A stretch of DNA of 64,000 nt from Flavobacterium marginilacus (lineage in GTDB: Bacteria; Bacteroidota; Bacteroidia; Flavobacteriales; Flavobacteriaceae). Shown piece after piece: positions 1-7,565 of the stretch (positions within the stretch are counted from its first letter, which is position 1; every line of letters begins with the position of its first letter). The position numbers and the translations under genes are program-made. The stretch spans positions 1,612,001 through 1,676,000 of the forward strand of contig NZ_CP113975.1 of the NCBI RefSeq assembly GCF_026870155.1, read 5' to 3'. The notes beneath the pieces are model-generated. The model saw only the letters and a list, made by a program, of their open reading frames with translations. It did no database searches and was not told the DNA's origin.

Positions 1-165
1 AGAACGTACAAGCTGAATCTTTCAGGAGGTACTTTAACAAATAATAAGTTTACGCCTTACACAACTTCAGATACTAAAAGTCTGAAAAAAGGAACTGATG
101 TAGATGCAGCAGGTTTTGAGATAGGAGCAAGATCAGTTGTAACATACGTTGGTACCTACAAGTAA
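1..165 (+). CDS. GH30-family glycoside hydrolase, C-terminal end (partial)
   Basis: Frame 1 is open from the window edge to a TAA at 163-165 and encodes the last 54 residues of a protein. The tail matches the C-terminus of the complete GH30 protein at 3297-4880: both have a K-(F/L)-(N/D)-L-x-x-G-T-L core, a T-P-Y-x-T-S segment, and end in A-R-S-V-V-T-(F/Y)-V-G. In GH30 enzymes this is the last strand of the beta-sandwich that packs on the catalytic barrel. The gene is therefore probably a paralog of the 3297 enzyme. Its catalytic part lies outside the window, so substrate cannot be judged. Confidence 0.75.
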   Translation, partial: RTYKLNLSGGTLTNNKFTPYTTSDTKSLKKGTDVDAAGFEIGARSVVTYVGTYK

Positions 166-192
166 AATATTTTTTGGATAGAACTTTGTTTT

Positions 193-249
193 GCTTTTTT
201 TACCCCTAATTTCATGAATTAGTGTTGTTAGGGGCAAAAAAAGGCAGGG
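193..249. terminator. Bidirectional intrinsic terminator
   Basis: The inverted arms CCCCTAA (203-209) and TTAGGGG (228-234) are flanked by a T-run on the left and an A-run on the right. The stem can extend by pairing the T-run with the A-run across one mismatch. The U-tract on either strand suits termination of the upstream partial GH30 gene. Confidence 0.6.
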
Positions 250-354
250 CAAAAAAGTATATATAATTGGCAGTCATATTGTACATGCTATTTGTGAACT
301 GCAATTTGCATCTATCTGATATAAGTTAAAATAAGTGAAAAACAATTGACAATC

Positions 355-3177
355 ATGAGGCAAAAATATTTCCTATTAGGGGTTTTATTGTTAGGATTTG
401 GAATAATAAACATAAATGCACAATCTAGCACAAGTGATAACTTAATAGCACAGCCTATTACAGATAACACAGTGCCATTTAGTGTTTTTGATAATGGTAT
501 TTCAGCTCCTGTTACATGGGGACTTGATACCGCTTGGCCTGATGAAAATAATATGCGCAGAGGCGTATCTTTTATGGGCAAAGAAAATGTTGATATTGTA
601 AGAATATCATTTCAGCCTACTCGTGAACTGATTAATGGTGAATTTCAAAGCGGCAACTATGTAGGAGCAGATGGAATAACATACAGCAGTCAAACAGATT
701 GGCTGGACAGACGTCTTGCTCTTGTGGCTTTAACAGGAGAAAAAACAAAAGTGGCATTCAATTGTGACCACCCTTTTGTAGCTTCCTGGTTTAGTCCTGG
801 TGATCGTACTGCTTATGCCCAACGCTGGGAACAGCTGATCTATGCAAGTACAAAATATGCTCAGGGAAAAGGGAGAACCGTAGTATCTGTAGCACCTTTT
901 AATGAACCAGATAATGGATGGGGGCAGGGTACTGTTACAAACTTTAATGATATTGCAGCTCGTCTAAAAAGTAATCCTTATTTTTCTGCTATCCGTGTTT
1001 CGGGAGGGAATACGCTCAATTGCGATCTGGCTCATAATTGGTATGATCAGTTAAAGGCTAATTTAGATGAAGGGAATACGCATCAGCTTGCTGGTGGATT
1101 TGATGGTTATGCAAGTTTTTTTGAGAAAGTCCGAACTGACGGCAAGTATGCCACCGCTGATGAATTACACAATGTAATGGAAGCAATTGTTGGCATCAAA
1201 TACGGCATGCAGACCGGAATATGGTGGGGAACCGCCGAACTTGCAAGAGGTGAATTTGTAAAAGCAAGCCGAAACGGAAAACGATTGGCTTATGCAGAAA
1301 ATCGTCCAAAGTGGACAGCCGCCGCAGTTTATAAAACAAGCCAAGGCAGCGTGCAGGCATTTGGAGGAACTTCTGAAAGACAGGCTGTGGCCACTTCGTA
1401 CCGTTTTATATCAAAAGACAAAGAGGTTTATTTTGATGGTTATGGCCCGCAGCGTGAATATACGATGCAATTGCCAGGGGGTACCGGCTACCAAAAGGGG
1501 CAAACCAATGCCGAAAGGGTTGTTAATATTACTTGGGGTGATGATATACAGCCGGTTATAAATGGCCGTTATATATTAGTAAACCGCAAAAGCGGAAAAG
1601 TATTGGAAGTTGAGAATGGCTCTACTTCAGCTGGTTCAAGCCTTCGTCAATACAATTATAATTCAAGTGCTGCATATCAGCAATGGAATGTTACTCCAGT
1701 CGATTCTAGGATTGGTGGTGATTTTAGCTATTTTACATTTACAGCACAGCATAATGGCATGTCTCTGGATATCTATAATTATTCATTAGAGGATGGAGGA
1801 AAAATTGTCGTTTGGAACGATCTTAAATCAGTAAACCAGCAGTGGTTTCTTGATTATTCCGAGGATGGATGGTTTTATATTCGCAGCCGATTCAGTGCAA
1901 AATGTCTGCAGACTGCCAGTACAGGAGATAATATTGAACAATCCGAAAAATCTGGAGGGACGCAGCAGCAATGGCGTTTAATCCCTATTGGTACTCCTAT
2001 AGATTTTGTATCTCCCAGTGCTCCAGGCAATTTAACAGCCACAGCTAATGCTGCTTCTATTCGGTTAGACTGGACGCCTAGTACGGATGCAGATGTTGCC
2101 GGCTATACAGTTTTTAGAGCCGAATCAAAAGGCGGATCTTACAATACAATAGGCCGAAATATAAAAACAGCTTCTTTTGTCGATAATACAGCATCTGTAG
2201 GGAAAACTTATTTTTATGTTATCAAAGCAGTAGATTATTCTTTGAATCGTTCTGTTTATTCGAATGAAACTTCGGCTGCAGCCACAGGCAATAAAGATAT
2301 CATAGCACATTTTCAATTTGATGATAATACATTAGACAAGAGTATTCAATTAAACCACAGTGCTTCATACGGTGATATTGCCTTTGTTGACGGAAAAACA
2401 GGCTCAAAAGCAATTTCGCTGAAAGGTACTAATGGTTTCTTGCAGCTTCCAGCAAATGTGGCTAATCATGATGAAAGTACTATTGCAGCATGGGTAAATT
2501 GGAAAGGTGGAAATCAGTGGCAGCGAATTTTTGATTTTGGAAATGGTGTGAATGAAAATATGTTTTTAACTGCCAATGCTAACAGTGGTAATTTACGTTT
2601 TGTAATCAATAATGGGAATGGTGAGATTCAATTGGAGAGTGACAAGTTAGCAGTCTCCACTTGGGTACATGTCGCTGTAACAATAAGTAAAACAAAAGGT
2701 TTAAAAATGTATGTCGATGGTAAATTAGTAAAACAGCTGGATAACTCGACTGTCAGCCCAAATGATTTTAAACCAATTCTTAATTATATCGGCCAATACA
2801 CTGCAGATCCGTTATTCAATGGCTATATAGACGATTTCAGAATTTACAATTACACATTATCTGAAAACGAAATAGCAGCTCTTGCTTCTAGCAGTTTAGG
2901 TGTAGATTCAAATGAGAAGAACGGAAGCGGAGCGGCAAACGTATCATTATGGCCTGTTCCTGCTGATGAGGTGATGCGTATGGGGCTTGCTGAAATGAAT
3001 AGTACTGCATCAGCTCTTGTTGTATATGATATGCAAGGAAAAATTGTTATAAACAGAACGTATAGTGATAGTAAAAATATAGAACTGGATACTTCTGATC
3101 TTCCATCTGGAACTTATATACTAAAATTGAAAAATGACGAAAAATCAGTTGTCAAACAATTTATTGTAAGGCATTGA
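355..3177 (+). CDS. T9SS-exported multidomain glycosidase-like protein (NEP motif, ricin-B lectin, FN3, LamG, sorting domain)
   Basis: A 940-residue secreted protein. I chose ATG at 355; the open frame reaches a TTG at 346, but the signal peptide reads well from the ATG. Order of parts: signal peptide 1-23; a region (about 35-390) whose APFNEP motif (Glu184) resembles the acid/base strand of clan GH-A glycosidases, with a possible second carboxylate in AYAENR (Glu315); a ricin-type beta-trefoil lectin domain at about 400-550 with repeated QQW motifs; an FN3 domain at about 555-645; a LamG-like jelly-roll at about 648-842; and a type IX secretion C-terminal sorting domain at about 863-940. The architecture fits a surface or secreted enzyme that binds glycan at two sites. 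I do not recognise the exact GH family of the N-terminal part; clan GH-A is inferred from one motif. It lies between two GH30 genes. Confidence 0.75.
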   Translation: MRQKYFLLGVLLLGFGIININAQSSTSDNLIAQPITDNTVPFSVFDNGISAPVTWGLDTAWPDENNMRRGVSFMGKENVDIVRISFQPTRELINGEFQSGNYVGADGITYSSQTDWLDRRLALVALTGEKTKVAFNCDHPFVASWFSPGDRTAYAQRWEQLIYASTKYAQGKGRTVVSVAPFNEPDNGWGQGTVTNFNDIAARLKSNPYFSAIRVSGGNTLNCDLAHNWYDQLKANLDEGNTHQLAGGFDGYASFFEKVRTDGKYATADELHNVMEAIVGIKYGMQTGIWWGTAELARGEFVKASRNGKRLAYAENRPKWTAAAVYKTSQGSVQAFGGTSERQAVATSYRFISKDKEVYFDGYGPQREYTMQLPGGTGYQKGQTNAERVVNITWGDDIQPVINGRYILVNRKSGKVLEVENGSTSAGSSLRQYNYNSSAAYQQWNVTPVDSRIGGDFSYFTFTAQHNGMSLDIYNYSLEDGGKIVVWNDLKSVNQQWFLDYSEDGWFYIRSRFSAKCLQTASTGDNIEQSEKSGGTQQQWRLIPIGTPIDFVSPSAPGNLTATANAASIRLDWTPSTDADVAGYTVFRAESKGGSYNTIGRNIKTASFVDNTASVGKTYFYVIKAVDYSLNRSVYSNETSAAATGNKDIIAHFQFDDNTLDKSIQLNHSASYGDIAFVDGKTGSKAISLKGTNGFLQLPANVANHDESTIAAWVNWKGGNQWQRIFDFGNGVNENMFLTANANSGNLRFVINNGNGEIQLESDKLAVSTWVHVAVTISKTKGLKMYVDGKLVKQLDNSTVSPNDFKPILNYIGQYTADPLFNGYIDDFRIYNYTLSENEIAALASSSLGVDSNEKNGSGAANVSLWPVPADEVMRMGLAEMNSTASALVVYDMQGKIVINRTYSDSKNIELDTSDLPSGTYILKLKNDEKSVVKQFIVRH

Positions 3178-3296
3178 TTTTTGTTTAGATTATGATATTT
3201 TTTACAGATTTTCCCGCAAGTTAATAAGCAGAATCTCTTGAGTGTTATCGTAAAAGCTGATAATAGTTATAATATTAATATACAAAGAATAAAAAA

Positions 3297-4880
3297 ATGA
3301 AAAAGGTATATGTTTCGCTTGTATTGCTAATGAGTATACACTCTTTTGCACAGCGGACAATTAGCATCAGTACTGATAATGTCGTACAGACCATGGATGG
3401 ATTTGGTGGTTCTGATGCATGGAGATGTCAGTTTGTTGGAAAAAATTGGCCGGAACAAAAAAAGAATGCCATTGCTGATTTACTGTTTAGCAAAGAAATC
3501 GATGCACAGGGAAATCCAAAAGGTATCGGACTTTCTATCTGGAGATTCAATCTCGGGGCAGGAAGTATGGAACAAGGTGAAGACAGCAGGGTTTCAGATC
3601 AATGGAGAAGAAGCGAATGTTTCCTGAATGCTGACGGAACTTATGATTTTTCAAAACAGGAAGGACAAAGATGGTTTTTGCAGGCAGCAAAAAAACGCGG
3701 TGTCGAAAAATATTTAATTTTTACAAACAGTCCTCCAGTTCATATGACAAACAACGGATTGTCATTTGCAACGCAGAAAAATAAACTGAATCTGAAAGAA
3801 GGAGCTATCCCAAAATTTGCCGATTTCTTTGTTAAAAGTATTCAGGGATTGGAGAAAAATGAAGGAGTAAAGTTTGATTATGTCAGTCCAATAAATGAGC
3901 CTCAATGGGAATGGATGGCTAATAATGGTGACAAAAACAGTCAGGAAGGAACACCGGCAACCAATCAGGAAATTTATGATTTGACAAAATCTCTTTCAGA
4001 AAAACTGAAAGCTCAAAAAATGAATAACAAAATTGTTATTGCCGAAGCTGGACAAATCAACTATTTGTATGAAAATGTAAACGGAGAAAACCGCGATAAC
4101 CAGATAGATTACTTTTTTGGAAATACAAAAACGAATATTTCTAAACTTTCTAATGTCGAGAATACTATTTCAGGACATAGTTATTTTACAACCTGGCCGG
4201 TTGACAGACAGGTTTTAAGCAGAAAGCTGATTGCTGCGAATGTAAAACAAAAACCAGGATTGAAATACTGGCAGTCGGAATACTGTATTTTAGAAAATCC
4301 AGGAGAAGCTGAAATTCCTGGCGGCGGCGGCGGCGGAAGAGATTTAGGCATGCAGACGGCATTATTTGTTGCGCGTTTAATACACAATGATATTGCGCTT
4401 GCCAATGCGGCTTCATGGCAGTGGTGGACAGCGCTTACCCGAGTAGATTATAAAGATGGTCTGATTTATCTTGATGACGGAAATAGTAAAGGAGGAACGG
4501 CACCGGAGTATGTGAAAAATGACGGAGAATTTCATGATTCAAAACTGCTTTGGGCTTTTGGAAATTACTCATTGTTTGTGCGTCCGGGAATGCTTAGAAT
4601 AGATGTCCCTAATCAAGACGAACTGGCGGCTGCAAATGATGTAATGATTACTGCTTATAAAGATACAGCAAATAAAAAACTGGTAGTGGTTGCGGTAAAC
4701 TGCGGGAAATCAAATCAGAAATACAAATTTGATTTAACTAAGGGAACACTCAAAAACAATGAATTAACTCCTTATGTAACATCAGAGAATTCTAATTTAA
4801 GCAGAAAGGACATTCAGAAGATTGATAATCTGGAAATTCCAGCCCGATCTGTTGTCACATTCGTAGGGGAATTTCAATAA
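3297..4880 (+). CDS. GH30-family glycoside hydrolase, endo-beta-1,6-galactanase-like
   Basis: A 527-residue exported enzyme with an 18-residue signal peptide ending in S-F-A-Q. The GH30 (beta/alpha)8 barrel begins at the MDGFGGSDAW strand. The acid/base is Glu201 in SPINEPQWEW and the probable nucleophile is Glu328 in YWQSEYC, both in the usual GH30 contexts. The C-terminal beta-sandwich ends in ARSVVTFVG. The INEPQWEW form resembles GH30 enzymes that act on beta-1,6-galactan side chains of arabinogalactan, but other beta-1,6 or beta-1,4 linkages are possible, so the substrate is tentative. The gene has a short leader and is followed by an alpha-galactosidase remnant, GH43 and GH2 genes, which fits degradation of a galactose/arabinose-rich glycan. 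A run of six glycines encoded by (GGC)5GGA lies just after the nucleophile strand. Confidence 0.85.
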   Translation: MKKVYVSLVLLMSIHSFAQRTISISTDNVVQTMDGFGGSDAWRCQFVGKNWPEQKKNAIADLLFSKEIDAQGNPKGIGLSIWRFNLGAGSMEQGEDSRVSDQWRRSECFLNADGTYDFSKQEGQRWFLQAAKKRGVEKYLIFTNSPPVHMTNNGLSFATQKNKLNLKEGAIPKFADFFVKSIQGLEKNEGVKFDYVSPINEPQWEWMANNGDKNSQEGTPATNQEIYDLTKSLSEKLKAQKMNNKIVIAEAGQINYLYENVNGENRDNQIDYFFGNTKTNISKLSNVENTISGHSYFTTWPVDRQVLSRKLIAANVKQKPGLKYWQSEYCILENPGEAEIPGGGGGGRDLGMQTALFVARLIHNDIALANAASWQWWTALTRVDYKDGLIYLDDGNSKGGTAPEYVKNDGEFHDSKLLWAFGNYSLFVRPGMLRIDVPNQDELAAANDVMITAYKDTANKKLVVVAVNCGKSNQKYKFDLTKGTLKNNELTPYVTSENSNLSRKDIQKIDNLEIPARSVVTFVGEFQ

Positions 4881-5069
4881 GGTTTTACAGAGATTTATTT
4901 TAAAGTTTTAATAAGAACTGAATGAATTCTAATTTGGAATTATTTTTCGATAATGATAGCTTTTAGATATTTTTTTGAGGTATATTTACAAATGTATAAA
5001 CCACACTTATAGTATGACTGTATTACTTAAAAAACAATATTTAAGCAATTATAAATAAAGAGAATACTG

Positions 5070-5264
5070 ATGATTGTATATAAGTTTCGTAAAACAAGAG
5101 TACCTGTTTTGTTTTTTTTAATGATTGGCCTTATAGTTCAATCCCAAACTAAAACCGAATTTCATAGCTGTGCCCCCAAACGGACTATGGGATGGAATAG
5201 CTGGGATTGCTTTGGGCCAACGGTTAAAACAGGTTTGTACAAAATTGTCAAAGTATCTAAATAG
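5070..5264 (+). pseudogene. N-terminal remnant of an alpha-galactosidase-like (GH27-type) gene
   Basis: A 64-codon open frame that starts with a normal secretion signal (hydrophobic core about residues 12-25). It then reads into C-A-P-K-R-T-M-G-W-N-S-W-D-C-F-G-P-T-V, the hallmark first strand of GH27-type alpha-galactosidases. After V51-K52 the similarity stops; about a dozen unrelated residues follow, then a stop. Intact relatives are several hundred residues long, so more than 85 percent of the gene is missing. The next gene starts 20 bp later, so an internal deletion joining the 5' end to the region before the GH43 gene is the simplest explanation. Unlikely to make a working enzyme. Confidence 0.75.
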
Positions 5265-5284
5265 CTAATCATATTCTAATAAGC

Positions 5285-7501
5285 ATGAACACTAATTCAA
5301 ACATCTTCATCAAAAACAAAAAATCTTATAAATTGGTTTTTTTGTTAACTGCCTTGGTTATTCTTGGGCAGGCTAACGCGCAGTCGGTTTCAAAAAAGAA
5401 ACTGCCAAAGTCAGAACTAAAGAATTCTAAAGCAAAAACAACGTCCTATTTATTTGCCTATTTTACTGGTAATTCAGGTAATGAAGAAGCGATTCGTTTC
5501 GCGGTAAGTAATGATGGCTATAATTTTAGAGCATTAAATAATAATCAGCCGGTAATCGATTCTAAGCAGATCAGTTCAACCGGAGGTGTGAGAGATCCGC
5601 ATATTCTTCGTGGTGAAGATGGTAAAACATTCTATATGGTTGCCACCGATATGACTTCGGACAAAGGCTGGGATTCTAATAGAGCAATGGTTTTATTAAA
5701 ATCAGATGATTTAATAAACTGGAGTTCAGCGATTATAAATATTCAAAAAAAATATCCAAACCAAGAAAATTTAAAACGCGTTTGGGCACCGCAGACAATA
5801 TATGATGCAAAAAAAGGCAAATACATGATTTATTGGTCTATGCAGCACGGAAATGATATTGACAAAATTTATTATGCTTACGCCAATGCTGATTTTACCG
5901 ATTTGGAAACGGAGCCTAAGCAGTTGTTTTTCAGCCCGACAAACGGTGCGTGTATTGACGGTGAAATTATTCTCAAAGACAATAAATATCATTTGTTTTT
6001 CAAAACTGAAGGAGCAGGAGCAGGCATAAAAATTGCAGTTTCTGATAAACTTACCGAAGGTTATGTTTTGAATGACAAATATGTACAGCAGACTAAGTAT
6101 CCTGTGGAAGGAGCTGGAGTTTTTAAACTGAACAATTCGAAAGATTATATCCTGATGTATGATTTATATACCAAAGGTAAATATCAGTTTACAAAAACCA
6201 GTGATTTAGAGAATTTCTCAGTAATTGACAATGCCGTTACGATGAATTTTCACCCGCGCCACGGAACGGTTATGCCAATAACGGCAGATGAACTGGCACG
6301 TTTGGAAAGTAAATGGGGAAGTGCAGATGATATTTTGAGTTCTCCTGAAGCAAAAGAAATAAAAAAGATAAACATAAAACTTGACGCAGCCACAAAACAA
6401 GTTCACCTTCCTGTAAAATGGGGAACAAATTTAGCGTCATTCAATCCTGATTTTACAAAACTTGCCGGTGTTAGTGTTAGTCCAAAAACACCTCAGGATT
6501 TTACAAAAGGGCCTGTAAAATATACGGTTGCTATACAAGGAAAGCCATCAGAAATTTGGTCAGTTACTGCTTCGGTTGCTAATAATGCTGCTTTGAATGG
6601 TTTATATGCCGATCCTGATGTAATGTATTCTGAAAAAACTTCTAAATATTATATCTACCCTACAAGTGACGGATTTGACGGCTGGTCTGGAACTTATTTT
6701 AAGACATTCTCTTCACCTGATTTGGTAAACTGGACCGATGAAGGAATTATTCTGGATCTCGAAAAAGATGTGACTTGGGCAAAAAAAAATGCATGGGCTC
6801 CTTGTATTACAGAGAAAAAAGTTGGAAACACTTATAAATATTATTTTTATTTCACAGCTGGCCAGAAAATTGGTGTGGCTGCAGCCGATAAGCCCGAAGG
6901 ACCATTTATAGACTCAGGAAAACCTTTGGTAAATAAATTTCCTGAAGGAGTTACAGATGGACAGCAGATAGATCCGGACGTATTTACAGATCCTCAGACA
7001 GGGAAAACCTATTTATATTGGGGAAATAATTATATGGCCTGTGCCGAATTGAATGAGGACATGATTTCTATCAAACCCGAATCGGTTAAGGTAATAACTC
7101 CGGATAAAACTTTCCGTGAAGGTACTACAGTATTCTTTAGAAATGGCAAATACTACTTTTTATGGTCTGAAGATGACACCCGAAGCGAAAATTACCGAGT
7201 GCGTTATGGAATTTCAGATTCCCCATTTGGGAAAATCACTATCCCGGAAAACAATTTAGTTATCGCAAAAAATAAAGAAGCAGGCATATTTGCAACTGGT
7301 CATAATTCGATTATTCAAATACCGGGCAAAGATGAGTGGTACATTGTTTACCACCGTTTCAATTATCCAAAAGGAATGACAATGGGAAATTCTGCTGGAT
7401 TCAATAGGGAAGTCTGTATTGATAAAATGGAGTTTGACAAGAATGGAGCAATATTGCCTGTAACTCCTACTCATGAAGGAATAAAGCCTGTCAAAAAATA
7501 A
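5285..7501 (+). CDS. Tandem two-domain GH43 glycoside hydrolase
   Basis: 738 residues, with a signal peptide in about the first 33 residues ending at N-A-Q. Two five-bladed propellers of the GH43 type are visible. The first (about 50-345) has its catalytic base in GVRDPHIL (Asp104), a second acidic site in CIDGE and a likely acid in YPVEGAG (Glu275). The second (about 435-735) has its base in YADPDV (Asp443), a pKa-modulating Asp563 in IDPDVF and an acid in FREGTT (Glu612). Both domains keep all three expected carboxylates, so both may be active. A linker of about 90 residues with a small beta-sandwich look joins them. GH43 enzymes remove arabinofuranose, xylose or galactose residues; which applies is not clear. 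It begins 20 bp after the GH27 remnant and 64 bp before the GH2 gene. Confidence 0.85.
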   Translation: MNTNSNIFIKNKKSYKLVFLLTALVILGQANAQSVSKKKLPKSELKNSKAKTTSYLFAYFTGNSGNEEAIRFAVSNDGYNFRALNNNQPVIDSKQISSTGGVRDPHILRGEDGKTFYMVATDMTSDKGWDSNRAMVLLKSDDLINWSSAIINIQKKYPNQENLKRVWAPQTIYDAKKGKYMIYWSMQHGNDIDKIYYAYANADFTDLETEPKQLFFSPTNGACIDGEIILKDNKYHLFFKTEGAGAGIKIAVSDKLTEGYVLNDKYVQQTKYPVEGAGVFKLNNSKDYILMYDLYTKGKYQFTKTSDLENFSVIDNAVTMNFHPRHGTVMPITADELARLESKWGSADDILSSPEAKEIKKINIKLDAATKQVHLPVKWGTNLASFNPDFTKLAGVSVSPKTPQDFTKGPVKYTVAIQGKPSEIWSVTASVANNAALNGLYADPDVMYSEKTSKYYIYPTSDGFDGWSGTYFKTFSSPDLVNWTDEGIILDLEKDVTWAKKNAWAPCITEKKVGNTYKYYFYFTAGQKIGVAAADKPEGPFIDSGKPLVNKFPEGVTDGQQIDPDVFTDPQTGKTYLYWGNNYMACAELNEDMISIKPESVKVITPDKTFREGTTVFFRNGKYYFLWSEDDTRSENYRVRYGISDSPFGKITIPENNLVIAKNKEAGIFATGHNSIIQIPGKDEWYIVYHRFNYPKGMTMGNSAGFNREVCIDKMEFDKNGAILPVTPTHEGIKPVKK

Positions 7502-7565
7502 GCTCATCAAAAAAAAAAAGACCATCAATCAAAATATACGAATGAATAATTAAAATAAATACATA

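Noticed and set aside
4181..4416. Two minus-strand frames opposite the glycine-rich part of GH30
   Set aside because: Proline- or arginine-rich shadows caused by the (GGC) repeat on the coding strand.
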